Assembly (NCBI GenBank): GCA_001304505.1
Contig: LJUQ01000046.1
Span: forward strand, 1-38,429
DNA length: 38,429 nucleotides
Direction of reading: 5' to 3'
Source of the DNA: Bacteroides sp. SM23_62_1
GTDB lineage: Bacteria > Bacteroidota > Bacteroidia > Bacteroidales > SM23-62
Below, in pieces: positions 8,847 to 16,459 of this stretch. Numbering within the stretch: position 1 is the stretch's first letter; every line of letters begins with the position of its first letter. The notes under the pieces are model-generated. The model was not told where the DNA came from, ran no database searches, and worked only from the letters and a program-made list of their open reading frames with translations. A program made the position numbers and the translations under genes.

Positions 8847-11150
8847 TTAGAATTTCGGATTTCGAATTTTATATTTCTTATTAATTATTTCTTCCAGTTT
8901 ATTCATAAAAAGATCCACATCTTTTCTGTCAAAACACATCGGTGGTTTAATCTTGAAAACATTATCGAATGGTCCATCGGTGTTGACCAGTATCCCCATA
9001 TTTCGTAATTCATTTTTTGCGAAGCCTGCGAATTCTGTTGCCGGTGCAAGGGTGTCCGGATCATTTACAAACTCTATCCCCAGGAAGAATCCTGATCCCC
9101 TGATATCCCCTATCACGTGGTACCGGTGTTTCAATTGCATGAGTTGTTCTTTCCAGTATTCACCTGTCTTTTGTACGTGGTTCTGCAGACTTTCCTGCTC
9201 AAGAACATCCAGCACAGCAAGACCAATGGCACAGGATACCGGATTTCCCCCGAATGAACTGAAAAATTCCATCCCGGTTTCGAATGATTTTGTGATTTCG
9301 TCCGTTGTAATGACAGCTCCGATCGGATGGCCATTTCCCATCGGTTTGCCAAGGATAACTATATCAGGTATAACATCATATCTCTGAAATCCCCAGAAAT
9401 GATCTCCTGTTCTGCCAAAACCTGTCTGGACCTCATCTGAAATACAGACGCCTCCTTTTTCCCTGGTACCATTATATAACTCTTTTAAATATCCCAACGG
9501 TAAAGGTATTTGTCCTGCCGATCCGACTATTGGTTCACTGATAAATGCTGCGAGTGGTCTGTCAACTTCTTTCATGATACTAAGAGCCTCCCTGGCATAG
9601 AGCCTGGAGGATTCCGGATTATCATGACGGTATTTACCCCTGAACGTATCGGGGATGGGAGCCTTCAGAATATATCCTGCCTGTCCCGGGCCACCCTTAC
9701 TGTTAAATTTATGAGAGCTGATCTCAATACCTGTTTGTGTATGTCCATGGTAACCATATTCCATCACCATGATATTCTGGTACCCCGTATATGTCCTGGC
9801 CAGCCTTATGGCAAGATCACTGGCTTCACTACCTGAATTAACAAGAAAGACTTTATTTAGTGATGGCGGGAAATATGATAGTAAACGTTCCGCATAAATA
9901 TAAAACTGGTCATACAGATAACGTGTGTTTGTGTTCAGCAAAGCCATCTGCCTCCTTCCAGATTCCACTACCCGCGGATGAGAATGGCCCACATGTGGAA
10001 TATTATTATAGGCATCGAGATATGTTTTTCCCGCTGCATCATACATATACTGAAAAGCTGCCCCGACCATTTTTATCGGCCTGACATAGCTCACAGAAAG
10101 TGCTTTGCTGAAATATTTCAACCTGTTCTGTAAATCCCGGTCAACATCCGTATTCAACCCGGATTGGTATCCGGCAGCCTGGACAAACTGGTCTGCAGCA
10201 TGTAACGGATTGATGGTAAACCATTTTTCAAGTAATGCCCAGGCAGATTTTTCACTGATTGTAAGATACTGGTTCTCAGGATCCTGATTTTTTGAATATG
10301 CGGAGTTACATACACTGATACATAACCTGGCTGCAATTAAATAGTAAAGAATTTCAAGTTCAGTTTCTTTCAATGGAAGTACCTGGTGATAAGCAGAAAT
10401 AATAGAACAGGCCGATTTTACAGTATCTTCCATGTCCATAACTGCATAGGTGATCCCAATGGCTAACTCATTTATCAGGGGTGTATAAGCGGTGTCCCCG
10501 AAATCAATAATACCTGTTATCCTGTTATTCTTTACAAGAATATTCCAGTCATTGGCATCATTATGGATAACCGATTTTCTGAGTTCCGGTAGTACGGGAA
10601 GCACAAGATCTTTGAATTGGAGGAAAAAATAAGTAACAAATTTTCTTCTGGATAAATCAGGGATAAATTCAACCAGTTTCTGGTTCAGCAGTAAATGTTG
10701 AGGATCCCAACGATACTGTCTTGCTTCAAGTATTGGATCACGATAATCCAGAAGGTGGAGATCTAACTCAGCCAGGAAGGTACCCAGGGAAGCCAGCAGT
10801 CCGGGAGTTTTGTTAACCTCAGCAAAAAAATTACCTTCAACATAACGCAAAACACGGGCATACAGAATTTCATTGTTTTCTGATTGAAAAGTTATCAGGA
10901 ATTTACCGTCAGCAGCTGGAATTGGCCGTGGGATTGCCTCAGGATTCCATTCGGTAAGCTTTACCAGGACTCTTGTTTCTGCTTCTATGATTGGAATAAT
11001 TTCTTGCTCCTGATAGGTTTTGAGTACAAATTTATTCCCTGAATTCTTTTCAGTAACAAGCCAGTTCTGATTCGCATAACCATACAGCATCTCACAGGAT
11101 TCGGCATCAATCCTGAACCGGTTTTTCAAAATATTGAATAATATATCCAT
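8847..11150 (-). CDS. Kinase/PLP phospho-lyase fusion (APH-fold kinase plus class III aminotransferase fold)
   Basis: Two enzymes are joined in about 767 residues. The N-terminal half is an aminoglycoside/hydroxylysine-kinase-type phosphotransferase with catalytic loop VIHNDANDWNIL and metal-binding GIIDFGD. The C-terminal half, from about residue 345, is a fold-type I PLP enzyme of the class III aminotransferase family, with LVNSGSEASDLA, EYGYHGHTQTG, ISDEVQTGFGRTG and the PLP lysine in ILGKPMGNGHPIGA (Lys602 from this start). The relatives I recognise are mammalian hydroxylysine kinase together with ethanolamine-phosphate or phosphohydroxylysine phospho-lyases. The likely chemistry is phosphorylation of an amino alcohol, then elimination of phosphate and ammonia to an aldehyde; the substrate is unproven. 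A frame from ATG 11168 adds only MGGYFF, so 11150 is preferred. The last residues (KIRNPKF) are encoded by repeat-like DNA. Confidence 0.85.
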   Translation of the reverse strand: MDILFNILKNRFRIDAESCEMLYGYANQNWLVTEKNSGNKFVLKTYQEQEIIPIIEAETRVLVKLTEWNPEAIPRPIPAADGKFLITFQSENNEILYARVLRYVEGNFFAEVNKTPGLLASLGTFLAELDLHLLDYRDPILEARQYRWDPQHLLLNQKLVEFIPDLSRRKFVTYFFLQFKDLVLPVLPELRKSVIHNDANDWNILVKNNRITGIIDFGDTAYTPLINELAIGITYAVMDMEDTVKSACSIISAYHQVLPLKETELEILYYLIAARLCISVCNSAYSKNQDPENQYLTISEKSAWALLEKWFTINPLHAADQFVQAAGYQSGLNTDVDRDLQNRLKYFSKALSVSYVRPIKMVGAAFQYMYDAAGKTYLDAYNNIPHVGHSHPRVVESGRRQMALLNTNTRYLYDQFYIYAERLLSYFPPSLNKVFLVNSGSEASDLAIRLARTYTGYQNIMVMEYGYHGHTQTGIEISSHKFNSKGGPGQAGYILKAPIPDTFRGKYRHDNPESSRLYAREALSIMKEVDRPLAAFISEPIVGSAGQIPLPLGYLKELYNGTREKGGVCISDEVQTGFGRTGDHFWGFQRYDVIPDIVILGKPMGNGHPIGAVITTDEITKSFETGMEFFSSFGGNPVSCAIGLAVLDVLEQESLQNHVQKTGEYWKEQLMQLKHRYHVIGDIRGSGFFLGIEFVNDPDTLAPATEFAGFAKNELRNMGILVNTDGPFDNVFKIKPPMCFDRKDVDLFMNKLEEIINKKYKIRNPKF

Positions 11151-11239
11151 AAAAAAATAGCCACCCATGGAAAATTAAAACATAAAAATAAGGATAATAA
11201 CTACTATTTCTATTGGGAAACTGGAACATTTGTGAGACT

Positions 11240-11299
11240 GGCATTTCATGATTTTAAGAAATGAAATGCCACAGTTGAACTATCCCGATATATCGGGAT
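11240..11299. repeat. Hairpin followed by 18-base palindrome
   Basis: GGCATTTCAT and ATGAAATGCC form a 10-bp stem with an 11-base loop (11240-11270). Twelve bases later comes the perfect palindrome ATCCCGATATATCGGGAT (11282-11299). Both lie between divergent genes, where they could be operators or the remains of a mobile palindrome. Confidence 0.65.
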
Positions 11300-11357
11300 T
11301 GAAATAGTGAAGTAATGAAATGTTGGACCTGCTCCAAAAAGTATAAAAATGTGGAAA

Positions 11358-11425
11358 TGCCACAAAGAATTATATTTCAATAAATTAGATTTTGTGATTC
11401 TTGGTGACATGGTGCCTTTGTGGCA
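11358..11425. repeat. CACAAAG-type inverted repeat
   Basis: TGCCACAAAG (11358-11367) is the exact complement of CTTTGTGGCA (11416-11425), with 48 bases between. The CACAAAG word is shared with the much longer inverted repeat at 4092-4194, suggesting one dispersed family. Confidence 0.6.
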
Positions 11426-11543
11426 ACAAATGACTTTACTGAATAGACTCAATATTCCAATCTTCCTAAAGTGATATATTATTCATATCTTCGTTTAAAC
11501 TGGCTGGACTTTATATATAAACTGATAACCAAACTATACTTCA

Positions 11544-13322
11544 GTGGAAATAAAAAGAACATTTGACCTACTGGACAGATACCGGGAAAAATTTCCGGAA
11601 AAATGTGATACGCTGGCCGCCAAACGGGACGCGAAGTGGATCCAATTCAGCACTGAAGATTATATAAAATATTCATATTTAATAAGTTATGGGCTGCTAA
11701 GTCTCGGATTAAAAAGAGGTGATAAAATTATCACGGTTCTGAATAATTGCCCGGAATGGAATTTTCTGGAAATGGGAATGACAATGATTGGAGTGGTCCA
11801 TATCCCTGTCTTTACCTCATTAAGCACCAGAGATTATTCATACATTCTGGAACATTCTGAGGCGAAAATCATTATTGTTTCTGATAGTCAAATATATAAC
11901 AAAGTTAAACCTGCAACAGAACAGCATAAAGGAATAGAATCAGTATATAGCATTGATGAGGTTCAGGAGGTTAAATCATGGAGAGAGATTGTTGAAATTG
12001 GAGAAAAAAGTGCTGATAAATATAAGAGCGAAGTTGAAAGAATTAAAAATGATATTGGTTCTGATGATCTGGCCGTTTTAATCTATACATCGGGCACAAC
12101 GGGTATTCCTAAAGGTGTCATGCTTTCACACAGGAATCTTGTTCGAAATTTTCTGGCAGGAGCTGAAGTTTTCCAGCTTACCCCGGAGATGAAATATCTG
12201 AGTATTTTACCCCTGTGTCATGTCGGCGGACGGTTGGGCAATTACCTGGCACAATTCAGTGGTACCGGCATATATTATGCGGAAAACATGGGGACAATAG
12301 CAACTGATATGCGGGAAATCGAGGCGGATGGTTTTGATGCAGTACCCCGTATACTTGAAAAAATCATTGATACCGTCCTGGCAAAGGGCAAAAAAATAAA
12401 AGGAATCAAGAAATCGATCTTCTTCTGGGCCGTAAAAATGGGGTTCAAATATAAAACAAATGACGAAAGCGGGTGGTTCTATAAAAGAAAATTAAAGATA
12501 GCCGATAAGCTTATTTTTAGTAAATGGAGGGAAGCCCTGGGAGGTAAAATCAGTTTGGTAGGTTGCGGAGGAGCAAGCCTCCAACCCGGGATCGAGAAAA
12601 TTTTCTGGGCTGCCGGAATAAAAATATTGAATATGTATGGACTTACTGAGACTTCGCCGATTATTACCATCAACCGGTTGACCAAACCTTTTCTCAAGCT
12701 CGGAACAGTCGGGGCTCTGATTGATGGGGTGGAGGTTAAAATTGCCGAAGATGGTGAAATTCTGTGCAAGGGTCATAATGTAATGCTTGGATACTATAAA
12801 AATGATGAAATGACAAAATCTGTATTGGATGATGAGGGCTGGTTTCATACCGGTGATATAGGATGCTGGGTAGATGATATTTTCCTGTCTGTTACAGACA
12901 GGAAAAAAGAAATTTTCAAACTCTCTTCCGGCAGATATGTTGCTCCACAGGTAGTGGAAAATATCTTTAAAGAATCGGTATTTATTGATCAGATGATGGT
13001 GATCGGGGAGCATCAAAAATATGCCAGTGCACTGATATCTCCTAACTACTCATACCTGGAACAATGGTGCCAGTCAGAAAATATAACCTGTGGGGATAAA
13101 TCAGAATTAATTCAATTACCGGAAGTACAAAAAATATTTAAAAACGAAGTAAATAAAATTAACCGGGCACTTTCCAGTACGGAAAGAATATTGAAATTCA
13201 GGCTTATCCCGGATGAATGGTCAGCAGTGACAGGTGAGCTGTCACCAACACTTAAATTAAGACGGAAATTTATTGCAGAGAAATATAGGTCTTTACTGGA
13301 AGATATTTATGGGAAAGAGTAG
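11544..13322 (+). CDS. Long-chain acyl-CoA synthetase (AMP-forming)
   Basis: This 592-residue member of the ANL superfamily activates a carboxylic acid, most likely a fatty acid, to acyl-AMP and then acyl-CoA. Visible motifs are the P-loop-like LIYTSGTTGIPKGVMLSH near residues 178-195, the adenine-binding MYGLTETSP near 370 and GWFHTGDIG near 432, with DRKKEIFKLSSGRYVAP at the hinge to the C-terminal lid. The start is a GTG: an in-frame TAA lies 18 bases upstream and the next in-frame Met is about 70 residues in. The length fits bacterial FadD/long-chain forms. The chain-length preference cannot be read. A GNAT-type acyltransferase follows 187 bases downstream on the same strand. Confidence 0.88.
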   Translation: MEIKRTFDLLDRYREKFPEKCDTLAAKRDAKWIQFSTEDYIKYSYLISYGLLSLGLKRGDKIITVLNNCPEWNFLEMGMTMIGVVHIPVFTSLSTRDYSYILEHSEAKIIIVSDSQIYNKVKPATEQHKGIESVYSIDEVQEVKSWREIVEIGEKSADKYKSEVERIKNDIGSDDLAVLIYTSGTTGIPKGVMLSHRNLVRNFLAGAEVFQLTPEMKYLSILPLCHVGGRLGNYLAQFSGTGIYYAENMGTIATDMREIEADGFDAVPRILEKIIDTVLAKGKKIKGIKKSIFFWAVKMGFKYKTNDESGWFYKRKLKIADKLIFSKWREALGGKISLVGCGGASLQPGIEKIFWAAGIKILNMYGLTETSPIITINRLTKPFLKLGTVGALIDGVEVKIAEDGEILCKGHNVMLGYYKNDEMTKSVLDDEGWFHTGDIGCWVDDIFLSVTDRKKEIFKLSSGRYVAPQVVENIFKESVFIDQMMVIGEHQKYASALISPNYSYLEQWCQSENITCGDKSELIQLPEVQKIFKNEVNKINRALSSTERILKFRLIPDEWSAVTGELSPTLKLRRKFIAEKYRSLLEDIYGKE

Positions 13323-13340
13323 GGTATAATTAAAAGGTAA

Positions 13341-13352
13341 CCCCTAAAGGGG
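13341..13352. repeat. CCCCTAAAGGGG element
   Basis: A short stem CCCC/GGGG with a TAAA loop lies 18 bases past the acyl-CoA ligase stop codon, followed by an A-rich stretch. It has the same core as 8681-8691. A weak terminator is possible. Confidence 0.45.
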
Positions 13353-13509
13353 AAAATAAAGCTTGAAAAAAAATTAGGGTACTAAAAATTCAGAATTTCT
13401 TAGGGAGAACGCCGGATATCATGATCTTTGACCACTGTAAGGATCACATTTCAATTAACCAACGGGCGAGATATATATCTCTATTGTAGTAAGATATCTA
13501 CTACTAAGA

Positions 13510-14673
13510 ATGAATCTCATCATTGTCAACGACAAAAAAACCAGGCAGGAATTTCTCGATGTACCGAAAATCCTGTATAAGCATGATGATACCTGGGTAT
13601 GCCCGCTGGATAAGGATATTGAAGCTATCTTTGACCCGGAGAAAAATTCAAATTTTAACAATGGCGAAGCAGACCGCTGGATTTTAAAGGATGACCATGG
13701 ACATCTGGCTGGAAGAATTGCTGCGTTCATTGATTATAATACTGCTTCTAGCCATGACCAGCCTACAGGAGGAATAGGATTTTTTGAATGCATCAATAAC
13801 CAAAAAGCAGCATTCCTGTTATTTAATACTGCAGAAGAGTGGTTAAAAGGAAAAGGAATGGAAGCCATGGATGGACCAATAAATTTCGGTGAAAGAGACA
13901 GGTACTGGGGATTGCTGGTGGATGGATTCACACATCCTTCCTATGAAGTTGCATATAATCACAGATATTACCGGGAACTGTTTGAATTATATGGGTTTAA
14001 GACATATTTTAAACAGGAAGGATTTCACCTTGATATCACTAAAAAACTTCCGGACAGATTCATAAAAATTGCAGAATGGGTGACAAAAAAACCAGAATAC
14101 AGGTTTGAACATATGTCATGGAAAAATCTGCATAAGCAGATACCCGATTTTGTGGAGGTTTATAATACTGCGTGGGCATCTTTCGCCGAAAATTTCAAAC
14201 CTCTTAAATCTGAATATGTCATAAAAACCCTGAAAAAAGTAAAACCGGTAATCGAAGAAGAATTTATATGGCTGGCTTATCATAAGGATATTCCAATTTC
14301 AATATATCTCATGTATCCCGATGTTAATCAGGTACTTAAATATTTCAATGGAAGACTTAATCTCTTTCATAAATTGAAATTTCTTTACCTGATTAAAAAA
14401 AAGACCATAACCCGGGCAAGGGGAGTATTAATGGGAGTTATTCCGAAATACCAGGGATTGGGCATTGAATCTGTTTTTATTATGAATCTTGCAAAGGTAT
14501 TTGAGCGTAAACCACATTATAAAGAACTGGAATTTTCCTGGGTGGGGGATTTCAATCCGAAAATGAAGAAAATCTTTTTGTCTGTCGGTAGTGTTACAGC
14601 CAAGGAATATATAACTTACCGATACCTGTTTGACAGGAATAAATCCTTTAAGCGGTATCCGATTCCTGAATAA
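13510..14673 (+). CDS. GNAT-fold N-acyltransferase-like protein
   Basis: This 387-residue protein is of a type common in Bacteroidota. The N-terminal half (TWVCPLDKDIEAIFDPEKN, then GRIAAFIDYN and MDGPINFGERDRYWG) matches a conserved family I recall as GNAT-related. The C-terminal half has a recognisable acyl-CoA-binding loop, GVIPKYQGLGIES, near residues 310-322 (K-x-x-G-x-G). There is no signal peptide. The acyl donor and acceptor are unknown. Its position behind an acyl-CoA ligase suggests it uses a long-chain acyl-CoA; bacterial ceramide synthases are also GNAT-like, so sphingolipid N-acylation is one testable idea. The upstream 187 bases include the near-palindrome GTAGTAAGATATCTACTAC just before the ATG. 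Confidence 0.68.
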   Translation: MNLIIVNDKKTRQEFLDVPKILYKHDDTWVCPLDKDIEAIFDPEKNSNFNNGEADRWILKDDHGHLAGRIAAFIDYNTASSHDQPTGGIGFFECINNQKAAFLLFNTAEEWLKGKGMEAMDGPINFGERDRYWGLLVDGFTHPSYEVAYNHRYYRELFELYGFKTYFKQEGFHLDITKKLPDRFIKIAEWVTKKPEYRFEHMSWKNLHKQIPDFVEVYNTAWASFAENFKPLKSEYVIKTLKKVKPVIEEEFIWLAYHKDIPISIYLMYPDVNQVLKYFNGRLNLFHKLKFLYLIKKKTITRARGVLMGVIPKYQGLGIESVFIMNLAKVFERKPHYKELEFSWVGDFNPKMKKIFLSVGSVTAKEYITYRYLFDRNKSFKRYPIPE

Positions 14674-15097
14674 AAAGGAATTATCACCTTTTACATTACC
14701 CCCAACCTGATTGTATATCACCCTTGTAGCCAGCGGATATTGTATCGGCTAAACCAGGAACTTAAACCTTCAAATTCTACTGTAATTGAACTGTCGGAAA
14801 ATAAAAAGTTAAAAAGAATGCAATCGATTGCAAGATTATATTTTTTTTTTAAATTTGATAATTACTTTTTTATCTTGATTAAGTTCTTATCTTACATAAT
14901 AGGGAAGAATTTGGATAATTGATTCGCTGGCAGACCGGATATGGCAACGATCCAGGTTCACAAGAAGGTTCTTCTTTTTTATTGCATGTATTCGCCGGGC
15001 TTTAATATGGATTCTTGGTATAATAGATAAATATAATTTGAGTATAAATTTTATTCAAGACAAGGCAAATCCATAACAATATAACAACAGTGATTCA
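14674..15097. other. Intergenic leader before the susCD unit
   Basis: These 424 bases hold no gene I can support. A 60-codon frame at 14740-14922 has low-complexity, Phe/Lys-rich content and no clear translation signal. The region contains the palindrome TGCAATCGATTGCA at 14819-14832, a T9 tract just after it, and A+T-rich sequence leading to the oxidoreductase ATG at 15098. The promoter of the downstream unit probably lies here. Confidence 0.6.
14819..14832. promoter_or_regulatory. Candidate LacI-family operator upstream of the oxidoreductase-susCD unit
   Basis: TGCAATCGATTGCA is a perfect 14-base palindrome with a central CG, the usual design of LacI/GalR-family operators. It has the same TGCAA-N4-TTGCA frame as the site at 28425-28438 beside the local lacI-type gene. 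It lies 266 bases before the oxidoreductase start. Confidence 0.6.
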
Positions 15098-16415
15098 ATG
15101 AAACGAAGAAATTTTATCAAGAATAATGTAGCAACCACAGCTGCAGCGTTTCTTATTCCATCAATTGTTCCATCGACAGTCTTTGGTAAAAAGGCACCCA
15201 GCAATAAAATTAATATAGGACAGATAGGATGTGGCAGGATTGCCCGGGGTCATGATCTTCCGGGGACGATGCAATATGATATTGCACGGGTGATTGCTGT
15301 GAGCGATGTTGACAGCAACCGGATGAAGGACGGGAAGATATTGGTAGAAGAATATTATGCCGGGAAGGGAATAACCATTGATGTAAAGATGTATGATGAT
15401 TATAAAGAGATGCTTCTCAATCCTGATATCGATGGCTCTTGCAGGTAAGGACATTTACCTGCAGAAGCCTACCTCCCTTACCGTTGCAGAAGGCAGGATA
15501 GTGAGTGATATCATTAAGAAAACCGGGGTGATTCTTCAGATGGGTACACAGCAACGTTCATCAGAACAATTCCGGGTCGCTGCCGAATTTGTAAGAAACG
15601 GCAGGATCGGGAAGTTACATACTGTGAAAATAGGGTTACCAGGGGATCCTTCAGGGCCGGAGGCGGATGAAATGCCTGTTCCTGAGAACCTCAATTATGA
15701 TATGTGGCTTGGTGAAACTCCTTATGTATATTATACAGAGATAGGTGTTCATCCCCAGGAAGGATATGGGCGGCCGGGGTGGTTACGACGCGAACAATTC
15801 GGAGCAGGTATGATAACCGGCTGGGGTCAGCACCATATCGATTCAGCAGCATGGGGAATGGATACGGAATATACCGGTCCTCTTTCCATAGAAGCTATTG
15901 CTGAATTCCCGAAATCCGGCCTTTGGGACGTGCACGGCGATTTCATGGTAAAAGCTGAATATGATAAGGGCATTACCATGTATATCAGTGGAGGTTTTCC
16001 AAATGGCATCAGGTACGAAGGAACGGATGGATGGATCTGGGTATCCCGAGGCAGATATGTGGCAACGCCAAGTGATCCTGTCTCACAGGAAAGAAGTGAG
16101 CAGGCATTGAATGCAAGTGATCCGGAAATTCTGATGTCAGGAATAAAAGACAACGAAATCCATTTGTATGAGAGTGAGGAGCAGCATGGGAACTGGTTAG
16201 ATTGTATACAGAGCAGGAAGGAACCCATTTCACCTGCAGAAATGGGACATCGTGCCTGCAGCGTTTGCCTGATCAGCCATATTGCGATGAAATTACCCAG
16301 GAAACTCAATTGGGATCCGGTAAAGGAACAGTTCATCAATGATGAGGAAGCAAATGCCATGCTCAGCAGGCCTCAGAGGCATCCTTATGGAACGGATTAT
16401 ATTAAACTAAGTTAA
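15098..16415 (+). pseudogene. Gfo/Idh/MocA-family oxidoreductase, broken by an internal deletion/frameshift
   Basis: The product would be an exported NAD(P)-dependent sugar oxidoreductase. The first frame, 15098-15448, has a Tat-type signal (MKRRNFIKNN) and the Rossmann start INIGQIGCGRIARGHDLPG, then stops after NPDIDGSCR. The family continues in the +1 frame from about 15432 (MALAGKDIYLQKPTSLTVAEG) and runs to 16415 with QMGTQQRSSEQFR, GKLHTVKIGLP and WGQHHIDSAAWGMD. The segment normally lying between, of the type VISTPDHWHA plus a helix, is absent. A loss of about 47 bases would explain both the gap and the frame change. The 5-base word ATGGC at the join (15432-15436) suggests microhomology-mediated deletion. 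As written, no full-length protein can be made. susC starts 45 bases downstream. Confidence 0.85.
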
Positions 16416-16459
16416 ATTAAAATTCTACCTGATTTATTAACCTACTAAATCTAAAATTT

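Larger units (their letters stand above)
11169..11543. other. Divergent intergenic region with several inverted repeats
   Basis: I see no gene in these 375 bases between the divergent fusion gene and acyl-CoA ligase. Visible structures are a hairpin GGCATTTCAT (11240-11249) with ATGAAATGCC (11261-11270), an 18-base palindrome ATCCCGATATATCGGGAT at 11282-11299, and a 10-base inverted repeat TGCCACAAAG (11358-11367) with CTTTGTGGCA (11416-11425). Promoters for both genes must lie here, but I cannot assign boxes confidently. Confidence 0.65.

Noticed and set aside
14740-14922. Small 60-residue protein
   Set aside because: The composition is low-complexity and it overlaps the operator-like palindrome and a T9 tract.
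14936-14998. Possible tRNA-like segment with GGTTCACAAG
   Set aside because: No acceptor stem or anticodon arm can be paired around it.
15432-15448. Programmed ribosomal frameshift joining the two oxidoreductase halves
   Set aside because: There is no slippery heptamer, and a conserved stretch of about 16 residues is missing, so a frame change alone would not restore the protein.
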